From the NCBI GenBank assembly GCA_964633355.1, contig CAZWGO010000012.1, positions 1-61,987 on the forward strand: a stretch of DNA of 61,987 nucleotides. The letters are read 5' to 3'. The position numbers and the translations under genes were made by a program. Of the stretch, positions 27,212 through 34,911 are shown one piece after another (the first letter of the stretch is position 1; every line of letters starts with the position of its first letter). This DNA comes from Micavibrio_B sp964633355 (GTDB taxonomy: Bacteria; Pseudomonadota; Alphaproteobacteria; Micavibrionales; Micavibrionaceae). The notes under the pieces were generated by a model. The model had not been told where the DNA came from and did no database searches. It saw only the letters and a program-made list of their open reading frames with translations.

Positions 27212-27614
27212 GTTATCTCTACTCCAATATTAAAATGTTGTACTTCGGTCCCCGCATTCTTTTCAGCCATAGCTATCCTGCCTGAAATAAATTCAGGCGA
27301 TAAGATACCGTGCGCGGCAATGCATATTGCCGCTTTCGGGAAAAGATCTGACGTTGACCATTAAACTGACAGAGGCAAAATAAAAGAGACCCTCTTTTAT
27401 CCGTCTGTCTAACTACCCTTTTTTACCTACCCTATAAGTATCATTTACCGGAAGGTTACCGGCTGGCGGGTTTTTCTCTCCCCCCGCTCTTAAACTCAAT
27501 CTATCGCATTTTATTTTTTCCACCTGTTTTCGCGATTGAAAAACGGCAGATTGAACTCACGGCATATCAATCGAAGCTTTTAAAGGCTTCGTTGCCATGA
27601 ATTAAAATTCTTAA
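27212..27614. other. dnaA-rpsT intergenic region; no clear oriC
   Basis: About 400 bp without a gene. It holds two small palindromes, GCCTGAA-N5-TTCAGGC and GCGGCAATGCATATTGCCGC (27312-27331), and a hairpin after rpsT (CGAAGC...GCTTCG near 27570-27590). I searched by eye for TTATCCACA-type DnaA boxes and see no good cluster. It carries the dnaA promoter by position, but no confident -35/-10 pair can be assigned. Confidence 0.6.
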
Positions 27615-27902
27615 TTAAGTCGCCTTTTTGGCGGCAGGTTTTTTATCTGATTTCAGCTTTGCGGACAGTCTGGAAATTTTACGGGCTGCCGTTTTCTTGT
27701 GCATGACGCCTTTGGAAACGCCGCGCATGATTTCTGGTTGCGCCGCTTTGAAAGCAGCCGCAGCGGCATCAGCGTCGCCTGCGTTAACAGCCGCTTCAAT
27801 CTTCTTGATGAAGGTCTTGATACGACTTTTGCGTGCAGCGTTAATCTTTGCGCGCTTTGGATTTTGCTTGGCCCGTTTCTTGGCGGAGGCGTGATTTGCC
27901 AT
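27615..27902 (-). CDS. rpsT: 30S ribosomal protein S20
   Basis: 95 residues, highly basic and helical. It opens MANHASAKKRAKQNPKRAKI, matching S20, which binds 16S rRNA in the body of the small subunit. A Lys/Ala-rich tail (SDKKPAAKKAT) extends slightly beyond the common length. rpsT next to dnaA is a frequent alphaproteobacterial arrangement. A good sigma-70-like promoter lies about 50-80 nt upstream. Confidence 0.97.
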   Translation of the reverse strand: MANHASAKKRAKQNPKRAKINAARKSRIKTFIKKIEAAVNAGDADAAAAAFKAAQPEIMRGVSKGVMHKKTAARKISRLSAKLKSDKKPAAKKAT

Positions 27903-27950
27903 CTGTTTTTAATCTCTAAAAGTTATTCAGTTTTTCGTTGCTAGATGGAG

Positions 27951-27980
27951 TTTGTAATCGGGTTATCCCCAACCTGTCAA
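27951..27980 (-). promoter_or_regulatory. Probable sigma-70 promoter of rpsT
   Basis: On the minus strand a perfect -35 TTGACA (27980-27975) is followed after 18 nt by TACAAA (27956-27951). This stands ~50 nt before the rpsT start, leaving a short leader. Confidence 0.6.
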
Positions 27981-28020
27981 GCATATCAGTCATGATATTT
28001 TTAAAATTTTTTTCTTGCCT

Positions 28021-28410
28021 TTAAGGCCGTTTTGGGGAAACCGCAAAACTCACCAAACCCTCGGCCTGAAGTTTCTCCAGATTCACAATGAGTTGCTCCC
28101 CGTTCCTCGAGAATCGCGCCAAAGATCCAGATGTGCCAAGACCTGTCCATCCGAGCGCCGGCAAGGTCGCATTATAGAATTTAAGCACGTCGGCAGGGCT
28201 TAAATTGGCCGCTTTTACGGTTTCCTCGACGATTCTTCCCTCCGCCTTGTCAAAGACAACGCGGCTATCCTTTATCTCGGCCATTTGCGCCATGAGCGGG
28301 ATATCGGGCATGGATGCAAGATAGCGCGTTTGAGCCTGCGCAGAGGCTGCCCAAACCGTTAAAACTGCCAAAATCGTCAAATAAAATCTTCTCATCGTCA
28401 CCGTCTTCAT
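28021..28410 (-). CDS. Secreted small protein following mutM
   Basis: 129 residues. A signal peptide (FYLTILAVLTVWAASAQAQ, cleavage near residue 27) precedes a ~100-residue domain with MPDIPLMAQMAEIKDSRVVF, ADVLKFYNATLPALGW and LIVNLEKL. I recall similar periplasmic proteins in alphaproteobacteria in which a short-chain FYxxxLPxLGW motif recurs, but I know no function. Its ATG overlaps the mutM stop (ATGA), so it is the last gene of the mutM operon. Confidence 0.7.
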   Translation of the reverse strand: MKTVTMRRFYLTILAVLTVWAASAQAQTRYLASMPDIPLMAQMAEIKDSRVVFDKAEGRIVEETVKAANLSPADVLKFYNATLPALGWTGLGTSGSLARFSRNGEQLIVNLEKLQAEGLVSFAVSPKRP

Positions 28411-29252
28411 ACCTGCTTTCTCGGGCAGTAAAAAGTGGATCTTCCGCCCTGAACCGTCTTTTGCACACCTCCTGTTTGCCCGGCATCACAAATACAGTTT
28501 CTGCAAGGTTTTCCGGCGCGGTCATAAACGGCGAATTGATGCTGAAAATAGCCAAGATCGCCATTGGTCTTGCGGTAGTCTTTGAGCGTCGAGCCGCCGG
28601 CTTTGATCGCCGCTTTCAGGACTTTCCTGATCGCCTGCGTCAGCCGATCAACCTGTTCTTTATTCAGCTTTTGCGCACTTGTTTCAGGATGAATTCCTGC
28701 TTCGAACAAGGCTTCGGAGGCATAGATATTCCCGACACCGACAACCAGCGTCTGGTCCATAAGCACGATTTTCACCGGCCCTTTGCGGGATTTCAAGACG
28801 CTCATCAGGAAAGAAGATGAAAATTTGCGCGACAAAGGCTCTGGCCCCAGATGCGAAAAAAGCTTGTGGCTATCGAGGCTTTCTTCATCGACCAACTCGA
28901 TCAAACCGAAGCGGCGCGGGTCGTTGAAAATGACATGCTTACCATTGGAGAGATGCAAAATCAGATGATCGTGTTTTTGTTTTTCAACTTTTTTGCCTGC
29001 GTCATGAATATGAATGCGGCCCGACATGCCCAAATGAATAACGAGAATTTTGCCGCTGTTTAGATGAATCAAAATATATTTCGCGCGTCGCGTGACATCC
29101 AAGATAGCCTTATTTTTCAATGCTAAATCGAGTTTTTTGGGAACGGGAATGCGAATTTTTTGGCTAAAGGTTTTCGATGACGTGATTTTCGCGGCGCAGG
29201 CAACAAGCTTTAACTCGGTGACGACCGTTTCGACTTCGGGCAGTTCGGGCAT
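28407..29252 (-). CDS. mutM: Formamidopyrimidine-DNA glycosylase (8-oxoG repair)
   Basis: 281 residues from the ATG giving MPELPEVETVV, with catalytic Pro2 and Glu3. AAAGGA precedes it, so the 13-codon longer frame is rejected. The H2TH region is seen in VGVGNIYASEALFEAGIHPE. The enzyme excises 8-oxoguanine and formamidopyrimidines. The C-terminal zinc finger is unusual: PCRNCICDAG supplies two or three Cys, but the last knuckle reads FYCPRKQ where FYCxxCQ is expected, so the fourth Cys is replaced by Lys. An alternative ligand could come from the extra Cys in NCIC. Confidence 0.95.
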   Translation of the reverse strand: MPELPEVETVVTELKLVACAAKITSSKTFSQKIRIPVPKKLDLALKNKAILDVTRRAKYILIHLNSGKILVIHLGMSGRIHIHDAGKKVEKQKHDHLILHLSNGKHVIFNDPRRFGLIELVDEESLDSHKLFSHLGPEPLSRKFSSSFLMSVLKSRKGPVKIVLMDQTLVVGVGNIYASEALFEAGIHPETSAQKLNKEQVDRLTQAIRKVLKAAIKAGGSTLKDYRKTNGDLGYFQHQFAVYDRAGKPCRNCICDAGQTGGVQKTVQGGRSTFYCPRKQV

Positions 29253-29263
29253 CGCAATGTCCT

Positions 29264-29899
29264 TTAAGGCTGAAGCGCAATTTTGACCCATGGCATTTTC
29301 GCACCGAAAATAATCTGGGTCGCTTCTTCCGGATTATCAAGACGTTGGCGCTCACTGGCGGGCGTTTGCCATTCCATGATGCGGCCATCGGTTTCTGCAT
29401 AGAGGCTGATTGTCTCCACCGCTAAAGGATAGAATTTATATTCGTAATGATTGGGATCAATGGGAGTGCCGAGATCTTTTCGTGTCTGCATCACCAGCAT
29501 ATTACCCTCAATGCGATAGCCGCCGCGCAGAAAAGAGCGGGAAACACTGCCGTTATTGATATAAGTGATCACTTCGAAAATTCCGTTACCCACTCGAAGT
29601 GTTGCAATTCGCTCGCCGGATTTATATAGCCAGACACCGCGAATCTGCTCTTCCGTGACGACAGGCTTGTCGCTCTGCGGCGCGAGGCGCGATTGCAAAT
29701 AAGCGTCTTTGGAAATTTCACGCCTTGCCGCAAACTGCATGGCAACGCCGATTAAAACCGCCAGCGTCAGCGCCACGAAGAAAATAACGACCAAATGAGC
29801 TGGAAGTCGACCCAGCGAATCCCGCGCCATTTTTGACAGGGCCCGAAACGGGTTATCGCGCGGCAGAGACTCGGGATTTTCTGGCTTCAGCAAGGACAT
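29264..29899 (-). CDS. Unknown single-pass membrane protein upstream of mutM
   Basis: 211 residues from MSLLKPENPESLPRDN, chosen because AAGG stands 7-10 nt upstream; an ATG nine codons earlier is possible. One helix (HLVVIFFVALTLAVLIGVAM) spans ~37-58. The rest is predicted extracytoplasmic, with EEQIRGVWLYKSGERIATLR, GGYRIEGNMLVM and HYEYKFYPLAVETISLYAE suggesting a small beta-rich domain. It stands 11 nt before mutM and is probably co-transcribed with it. No family recognised. Confidence 0.65.
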   Translation of the reverse strand: MSLLKPENPESLPRDNPFRALSKMARDSLGRLPAHLVVIFFVALTLAVLIGVAMQFAARREISKDAYLQSRLAPQSDKPVVTEEQIRGVWLYKSGERIATLRVGNGIFEVITYINNGSVSRSFLRGGYRIEGNMLVMQTRKDLGTPIDPNHYEYKFYPLAVETISLYAETDGRIMEWQTPASERQRLDNPEEATQIIFGAKMPWVKIALQP

Positions 29900-29926
29900 G
29901 GCTAACCTTACAATGCGAATAGGCAT

Positions 29927-29957
29927 AAAAAAAGGCCGGAAATAACCCCGGCCTTTT
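29927..29957 (-). terminator. Rho-independent terminator of the groESL unit
   Basis: On the minus strand AAAAGGCCGG pairs with CCGGCCTTTT across an 8-nt loop, and the descending side continues as seven T. It lies ~120 nt after the groEL stop, downstream of the groEL-associated repeat. Confidence 0.88.
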
Positions 29958-29973
29958 AAAATAACTGAATGGC

Positions 29974-30075
29974 AAAGCGAACAGCGTTTCGGTCTGGCTA
30001 GGCGGCGGAAAGCGAAGCGTATGAAAATAAGTGAGCTTTTTCGACAACGACGCCAGAACGGAACGATGGAAGCTT
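29974..30075. repeat. groE-associated repeat, copy 1 (after groEL)
   Basis: About 100 bp directly following the groEL stop. It aligns with 31763-31863 over its length, with shared blocks GCGAACAGCGTTT, CTAGGCG, AGCGAAGCGTAT, CAACGACG and AACGATGGAAGCTTT. The two ends of each copy are imperfect inverted repeats, so the transcript can fold into a long hairpin. Confidence 0.8.
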
Positions 30076-31722
30076 TTAGAAGTCCATGTCGCCCATTCCG
30101 CCCATACCACCTTGTGGCATACCGGCAGACATTTTCTCGTCTTTCGGCAGGTCGGTGATCATCGCTTCGGTCGTGATCATGATACCGGCAACAGAGGATG
30201 CGTTTTGCAGAGCAACGCGCACAACTTTAACCGGATCGATAATCCCAGCTTTGACCAGATCGGTATACTCGTCTTTTTGAGCATCGTAACCGAAATTAGC
30301 TTCTTTGGATTCCATCAGCTTGCCAACGACGATCGAGCCTTCTTTACCTGCATTTTCAACGATCTGGCGGATCGGAGCCTGCATGGCGCGACGGATAATG
30401 TCGATACCGGCTTGCTGATCGGCGTTATCGCCTTTAAGGCCTTCCAGAGCGCGGGAAGCGTGTAGAAGAGCTGTACCGCCGCCTGGGACGATACCTTCTT
30501 CAACAGCCGCGCGTGTCGCATGCATCGCATCGTCAACGCGGTCTTTACGCTCTTTCACTTCAACTTCAGAAGCGCCGCCGACACGGATAACGGCAACACC
30601 GCCAGCGAGTTTCGCCAGACGTTCCTGCAGTTTTTCACGGTCGTAATCGGAAGATGTGTCTTCGATCTGCGCCTTGATCTGGGCGACGCGGCCTTCGATC
30701 TCGGATTTTTGACCTGCACCATTGATGATCGTTGTATCGTCTTTCGTGATACGAACTTTCTTCGCTGTGCCGAGCATTTCCAGTGTGACGTTTTCTAGCT
30801 TGATGCCGAGATCTTCAGAGATAACTTGGCCGGATGTCAGGATCGCCATGTCTTCCAGCATCGCCTTACGACGATCGCCAAAACCAGGAGCCTTGACAGC
30901 CGCAACTTTCAAGCCGCCGCGCAGTTTGTTGACAACGAGTGTCGCCAAAGCTTCGCCTTCGATGTCTTCAGCCACGATGACCAATGGACGACCGGATTGA
31001 ACGACAGCTTCCAAAACAGGCAAGATAGATTGCAGGTTGGAAAGTTTTTTCTCGCAAAGCAGGATGTAAGGATTATCAAGCTCGACAACCATTTTCTCCG
31101 GGTTTGTCACGAAATAAGGCGACAGGTAACCGCGGTCGAATTGCATCCCTTCAACAACTTCAAGCTCTGTTTCCAAAGACTTGGCTTCTTCAACCGTGAT
31201 AACGCCTTCTTTACCGACTTTTTCCATCGCTTCAGCCAGTTTCTTCGCCACGTCTGAATCGCCGTTGGCAGAAATGAAAGCGACTTGCTCGATTTCCTGA
31301 TTGGTTTTGACCGGTTTTGCCAGAGCCGCGAGAGCTTTAACAGCTGCGATAACAGCTTGCTCGGTTCCGCGTTTCAGGTCCATCGGGTTCATACCGGCGG
31401 CTACAGCCTTGACGCCTTCACGCGCAATGGCTTGAGCCAAAACAGTCGCCGTTGTCGTACCGTCACCGGCCTGATCGTTAGCTTTGGAAGCGACTTCGCG
31501 AACGAGCTGGGCGCCCATATTCTCGAAACGATCCTGCAATTCGATTTCTTTCGCCACGGATACGCCGTCTTTTGTCGAGCGCGGTGCGCCGAAAGATTTA
31601 TCGATGATAACGTTACGGCCTTTAGGACCGAGTGTTACTTTTACAGCGTCAGCAATTGTGTTGACACCAGCCAGCATTTTGCGGCGGGCATCTGAGCTGA
31701 ATTTAATGTCTTTAGCAGCCAT
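30076..31722 (-). CDS. groEL: Chaperonin GroEL (Hsp60)
   Basis: 548 residues. AAKDIKFSSDARRKMLAGVN opens it, GDGTTTATVLAQAI is the ATP-binding signature, and AAVEEGIVPGGGTALL is the later signature. The tail is GGMGGMGDMDF. Fourteen-subunit rings fold cytoplasmic proteins with GroES and ATP. Preceded by groES in the standard order. The 139-nt groES-groEL spacer is unusually long because a repeat element lies in it. Confidence 0.99.
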   Translation of the reverse strand: MAAKDIKFSSDARRKMLAGVNTIADAVKVTLGPKGRNVIIDKSFGAPRSTKDGVSVAKEIELQDRFENMGAQLVREVASKANDQAGDGTTTATVLAQAIAREGVKAVAAGMNPMDLKRGTEQAVIAAVKALAALAKPVKTNQEIEQVAFISANGDSDVAKKLAEAMEKVGKEGVITVEEAKSLETELEVVEGMQFDRGYLSPYFVTNPEKMVVELDNPYILLCEKKLSNLQSILPVLEAVVQSGRPLVIVAEDIEGEALATLVVNKLRGGLKVAAVKAPGFGDRRKAMLEDMAILTSGQVISEDLGIKLENVTLEMLGTAKKVRITKDDTTIINGAGQKSEIEGRVAQIKAQIEDTSSDYDREKLQERLAKLAGGVAVIRVGGASEVEVKERKDRVDDAMHATRAAVEEGIVPGGGTALLHASRALEGLKGDNADQQAGIDIIRRAMQAPIRQIVENAGKEGSIVVGKLMESKEANFGYDAQKDEYTDLVKAGIIDPVKVVRVALQNASSVAGIMITTEAMITDLPKDEKMSAGMPQGGMGGMGDMDF

Positions 31723-31762
31723 TGTATTTTTCCTTGTTTGTTGAATTTAAAATTAAAAGTTA

Positions 31763-31863
31763 GAGCGAACAGCGTTTTGGCAGGACTAGGCGCTAGGAGC
31801 GAAGCGTATTAAAAATACGCGAGCGACGAAGCAACGACGTCCAGACGAAACGATGGAAGCTTT
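31763..31863. repeat. groE-associated repeat, copy 2 (after groES)
   Basis: Sister of 29974-30075; both begin at or next to the stop codon of the gene they follow, with AAGCTTCCATCG on the minus strand. It occupies most of the groES-groEL spacer, so it is transcribed within the operon and could fold between the two messages. Confidence 0.8.
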
Positions 31864-32158
31864 AAGCGGCTTGATCGATAATGCCCATAATGTCGGATTC
31901 TTTCATCACCAACAGCTCTTCGCCATTGATCTGAACTTCAGTACCGGACCATTTTGAGAAAAGAACTTTGTCGCCAGCCTTGACGTCAAGCGCGATAACT
32001 TTTCCTGCTTCGTCGCGAAGACCTGAACCAACAGCGACAATTTCGCCTTCCATCGGCTTTTCTTTAGCCGTGTCAGGGATGATGATCCCACCGGCTGTTT
32101 TTTCGTTTTGCTCAATACGGCGCAAAAGTACGCGATCATGCAAAGGACGGAATTTCAT
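31862..32158 (-). CDS. groES: Co-chaperonin GroES (Hsp10)
   Basis: 98 residues from MKFRPLHDRVLLRRIEQNEK; GGAGAG stands ~8-13 nt upstream, so a start five codons earlier is rejected. The mobile loop is TAGGIIIPDTAKEKP, and the roof-forming segment and VKAGDKVLFSKWSGTEV follow. It caps GroEL as a heptamer. Transcription starts at a promoter overlapping a CIRCE operator, which implies HrcA repression and heat-shock induction. Confidence 0.98.
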   Translation of the reverse strand: MKFRPLHDRVLLRRIEQNEKTAGGIIIPDTAKEKPMEGEIVAVGSGLRDEAGKVIALDVKAGDKVLFSKWSGTEVQINGEELLVMKESDIMGIIDQAA

Positions 32159-32206
32159 GTTGTGTCTCTCCATAGTTTTTTGAGGTTAACGCCCTGAGGA
32201 AGCCTG

Positions 32207-32233
32207 TTAGCACTCCTTAGAAGCGAGTGCTAA
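32207..32233 (-). promoter_or_regulatory. CIRCE operator of groESL
   Basis: TTAGCACTC-N9-GAGTGCTAA, a perfect 9-bp inverted repeat with the standard spacer, about 50 nt upstream of the groES start. This is the binding site of the HrcA heat-shock repressor; hrcA itself is not in the window. Confidence 0.97.
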
Positions 32234-32234
32234 C

Positions 32235-32263
32235 TAGATAGGCGCTTCCGGATGAAATGGCAA
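32235..32263 (-). promoter_or_regulatory. groESL promoter
   Basis: On the minus strand -35 TTGCCA (32263-32258), a 17-nt spacer and -10 TATCTA (32240-32235). CIRCE begins one base downstream of the -10 box, so HrcA binding would block the start site. Confidence 0.7.
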
Positions 32264-32348
32264 GTTTTTCAGACAAAATTAACGAATGAATTGCACAATT
32301 ATAAGATGAGCCAGGCTTTGGCTTCGAATAATGGACAGGAGGTTTATT

Positions 32349-32612
32349 ATGGCAAATTTAAATACTCAACTAAAAGACTATCGCCTCACGACGGCTGAGA
32401 TCATCTACCATCTTCCCGATCATCCCAAGCTCCTCCAAACCTTCCTCTGGCAGGAATACGACATCGCCCCCGAATTTCCGGTTCTGTTCAAATTTCTGGA
32501 TTTTTGGAGACACGAAATAGAGGGCACACTACACTCGGTCATCGTTGCGTCGAATAAAATTATCACCGCAAGCGATGCCAAGTTTTACGAGCACGAGATC
32601 ACGTTGCAATAA
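32349..32612 (+). CDS. usg: Usg-family protein
   Basis: 87 residues from MANLNTQLKDYRLTTAEIIY, with a perfect AGGAGG (32337-32342) 6 nt upstream; a start six codons earlier is rejected. The run LPDHPKLLQTFLWQEYDIAP and FLDFWRHEIEGTLHSV match the alphaproteobacterial Usg family. Its name comes from a position near trp genes; the molecular role is unknown. It is divergent from groESL and stands alone on its strand. Confidence 0.88.
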   Translation: MANLNTQLKDYRLTTAEIIYHLPDHPKLLQTFLWQEYDIAPEFPVLFKFLDFWRHEIEGTLHSVIVASNKIITASDAKFYEHEITLQ

Positions 32613-32860
32613 TCTTGCATCCCGATAAAAACCGCGTCATGCTGAATGCGTTAGGCTTCACCGAGAAAAGCCACGCCGTTTTTCGGCCATCCCCAAGGAA
32701 AACCAGAGGGGATCAGCACTATCAACCCATCCCTCGCCTGCGTAGGCAGGCATCCATCCCCGTTTAAATCCCGCTAATTCATTATAAAAGCTAACCTATC
32801 TAAAAAACGCGACGTTCAAAGTATTTAGAATGACGTTCAAACTATATAAAAGTTAATTTT

Positions 32861-32940
32861 CAACGCGGGGTTAGCGGAGTAGCGCGGAGTTTCAGAGCGT
32901 TTTCTACTCCGCGTAACTTTGCGTACTCCGCGTTTTAAAA
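32861..32940. repeat. Palindromic element A, copy 2
   Basis: Arms 32861-32890 and 32906-32940; the right arm begins ACTCCGCGTAACTTTGCGTA and continues CTCCGCGTTTTAAAA, almost the same as in the recF-dnaN spacer copy. Confidence 0.88.
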
Positions 32941-33127
32941 CTCTTAAAATCGCGGAACAAACTAGTTAAAAGTTAATTTCATGTCATTTCGACCGAGCCA
33001 AAGGTGAGCAAAGAAATCTCACCTTTCTGATGGTCTCAAAAAAACGACGAGCAAACTGAGAGACCTAGCTTAAGCCATTGAAATATAACCCGCCGACATT
33101 GCGAGGAAGCTTGTCTCCATATTATGC

Positions 33128-33192
33128 GCATCCCTGCGAAGGCAGGGATCTACTGCTTTCTCTAGGTAAGATCCCTGCCTTCGCAGGGATGC
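33128..33192. repeat. Perfect 24-bp inverted repeat
   Basis: GCATCCCTGCGAAGGCAGGG plus ATCT (33128-33151) is exactly mirrored at 33169-33192 with a 17-nt loop; each arm is itself a small hairpin (CCCTGCGAAGGCAGGG). Same architecture as 16743-16800. Confidence 0.9.
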
Positions 33193-33259
33193 AAGAATGA
33201 AAATCTGAAAAAATGAGAACGAAGTGGGAGACTATGCTAAGTCGCTGAAAAATATCACT

Positions 33260-33556
33260 TTATTCAATGACAAAATGTATTTTTTGCAGCTCGAAATATT
33301 GGCGGTCTTCGACCCGATCCCCGCAAGGATGACACAACTCCGCTTGAGGAAATAAAGTCCGCTCAAGCCCTTCTTTGAAAAGCGGCTCTTCCGCCTCTGT
33401 CCATGACACAAATTCTTCACTCAGCGGCATAGACCAGGCCAGCAAATCAGGCTCTTGCCCGATCTCTTCTTTTGCCACAAACGCGAATGCGGATTCCATC
33501 TCCGCGAGCCATGCATTTTTCGCGACATGTTTTAACTTTGAATATGAAGAAGCCAT
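33260..33556 (-). CDS. Hypothetical protein downstream of ferredoxin
   Basis: 98 residues from MASSYSKLKHVAKNAWLAEM; a longer form reaching back to 33652 would overlap the ferredoxin gene and add a hydrophobic YCFFWLLRCDF stretch, so the start is uncertain. Acidic middle region; one CHPC pair near the end (ELCHPCGDRVEDRQYFELQK). No family recognised. The only support for reality is the open frame, its position 70 nt or less after the ferredoxin gene and a protein-like composition. Confidence 0.5.
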   Translation of the reverse strand: MASSYSKLKHVAKNAWLAEMESAFAFVAKEEIGQEPDLLAWSMPLSEEFVSWTEAEEPLFKEGLERTLFPQAELCHPCGDRVEDRQYFELQKIHFVIE

Positions 33557-33626
33557 GGGCGTTTTATAAAGAAAATCGCAGCGCAGCAGCCAGAAAAAAC
33601 AATAACCCGCATAGCTGATATGCAAA

Positions 33627-33950
33627 TCAGTCTTTCTCAGACCCTGGCGCAAGTGTCACTTCCAGCCCGTCCAGCTCTTCGCGCATCAGGATTTGGCACG
33701 ACAAGCGCGAATTATCCTGTAGCCCAATCCCCTGATCGTCGAGCAAATCACGCTCGTCATCGGATGGCTCTATAAGCTTGTCCTGCCATTTTTCATCGAC
33801 ATAAACATGACAGGTCGCGCAGCAACAGGCCCCGCCGCAATCGGCACGGATCGGCAAGCCGGAATCCCTGATAATCTCCATCACGCGCCAGCCCTCGATG
33901 CCGTCGAGCTCGTGCAGATTACCTTCCATATCGGTGACTTTGATTTTCAT
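33627..33950 (-). CDS. [2Fe-2S] ferredoxin, adrenodoxin type
   Basis: 107 residues. CGGACCCATCHVYV carries three of the cluster Cys (C-x5-C-x2-C spacing, with an additional Cys) and RLSCQILM carries the last. DDERDLLD is the acidic interaction helix. Such ferredoxins (Fdx/FdxB) pass electrons to Fe-S cluster assembly or haem-protein oxygenases. It starts 5 nt downstream of the 33956-34780 membrane-protein gene, and a ferredoxin-NADP reductase-like gene lies nearby at 35737. Confidence 0.93.
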   Translation of the reverse strand: MKIKVTDMEGNLHELDGIEGWRVMEIIRDSGLPIRADCGGACCCATCHVYVDEKWQDKLIEPSDDERDLLDDQGIGLQDNSRLSCQILMREELDGLEVTLAPGSEKD

Positions 33951-33955
33951 GGCAG

Positions 33956-34780
33956 CTACTCTTTATTTATATCCGGCACAGCCAAAGGATGTTTTGGCAA
34001 AATGTCCCGAAGCGCATAAACCATCGACGCCGTTGTAATCACGCTGATCAATGTTTCGATGACGACACTGACCATCACCATGACAAACCGCCCCACATCC
34101 GAATCCGGCCCGCCGACCAAGGAGGTCAGAAAAGTTGACATCACCATTGCCAAAATAAAACATGGCACCATGGAAACGAGAAACACGCCCATCATTTTGA
34201 TCGACGCCATAAAGCCACCCAGTTTTTTTAGGAACTCGCCCATCGGCATTAAAACGACAACCGGGATATAAAGCCATAAATAACGGAACGCCCAGATGCT
34301 CAGGAAAATCAAAAGCATTGCCGGAATAAACAGCATCGGATTGCCCGGCGGCGTGTCTGCGCTTTTCTCTTCGCCCGCGCCTGCCATATCGTAAAACATG
34401 GCATAGATTTCTTTAAGCCCATAGGCTGCGAAGGTGATGATCACGAACATAATGGTCGAGGACATGATCCCCCGCGCCCTTACCAAAAGGGCTGCCATAT
34501 GCCGTTCGCTGACATCTTCAGGCAGCATGATCGGCCAGCGTTCAAGCAGAAGGAGAGTGCGCAGGAATTGCGCGAGCAGCCAGCCTTCTGCGAAAGACGC
34601 CGGCAGGGTGATCAGGGCTTGCCGCAGAAAATTATCCTGATATCCGAAAACGAAAACCACGACCGTACAGGCCAGCTTGATAAACACTGGCACAAAAGCG
34701 AGCTTGAGCAAATAGCGCCGCTCCTGCCAGACGGTTTTATAGCCGAAACTTGCAGAATCTATGAGATCGAAAGCTTTCAT
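33956..34780 (-). CDS. Polytopic membrane protein of unknown function
   Basis: 274 residues with about six helices (near 25-47, 55-75, 103-125, 148-178, 193-218 and 228-255). N-terminal FGYKTVWQERRYLLKLAFVP is amphipathic, followed by FVPVFIKLACTVVVFVFG. Fold and composition resemble a Yip1- or DUF-type membrane family, but I cannot name one. Five nt separate it from the ferredoxin gene, so they share a transcript. Confidence 0.65.
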   Translation of the reverse strand: MKAFDLIDSASFGYKTVWQERRYLLKLAFVPVFIKLACTVVVFVFGYQDNFLRQALITLPASFAEGWLLAQFLRTLLLLERWPIMLPEDVSERHMAALLVRARGIMSSTIMFVIITFAAYGLKEIYAMFYDMAGAGEEKSADTPPGNPMLFIPAMLLIFLSIWAFRYLWLYIPVVVLMPMGEFLKKLGGFMASIKMMGVFLVSMVPCFILAMVMSTFLTSLVGGPDSDVGRFVMVMVSVVIETLISVITTASMVYALRDILPKHPLAVPDINKE

Positions 34781-34911
34781 ATCAATGGTTTATCTGTCTC
34801 AAAGTCTTAAGTAAAGCGGGTTTAAGAATTCGGCTTATAAATAGACATGGCAGGGTTGCAAAATTTGCATCTCTATTCTAATTTGTAAAAAAACTACGGG
34901 GAATTGTGTAA

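Larger units (their letters stand above)
32613..33259. other. Repeat-rich intergenic region
   Basis: About 650 bp with no convincing gene. It contains a partial palindrome near 32741-32765 (GCCTGCGTAGGCAGGC), element A copy 2 (32861-32940), a short hairpin AGGTGAG...CTCACCT near 33001-33023, and the perfect 24-bp inverted repeat at 33128-33192. The blocks around 33054-33084 and 33218-33250 (GAGAC...CTTAAG... versus GAGAC...GCTAAG...) look weakly related. Confidence 0.7.

Noticed and set aside
27212..27614. oriC
   Set aside because: Position fits, but no DnaA-box cluster or clear AT-rich unwinding region is visible.
29853..30110. Open frame on the minus strand across the groEL end
   Set aside because: It covers the groE-associated repeat and terminator and has no protein-like pattern.
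33128..33192. CRISPR-like spaced repeat
   Set aside because: There is one inverted pair only, with no series of direct repeats and no cas genes in the window.
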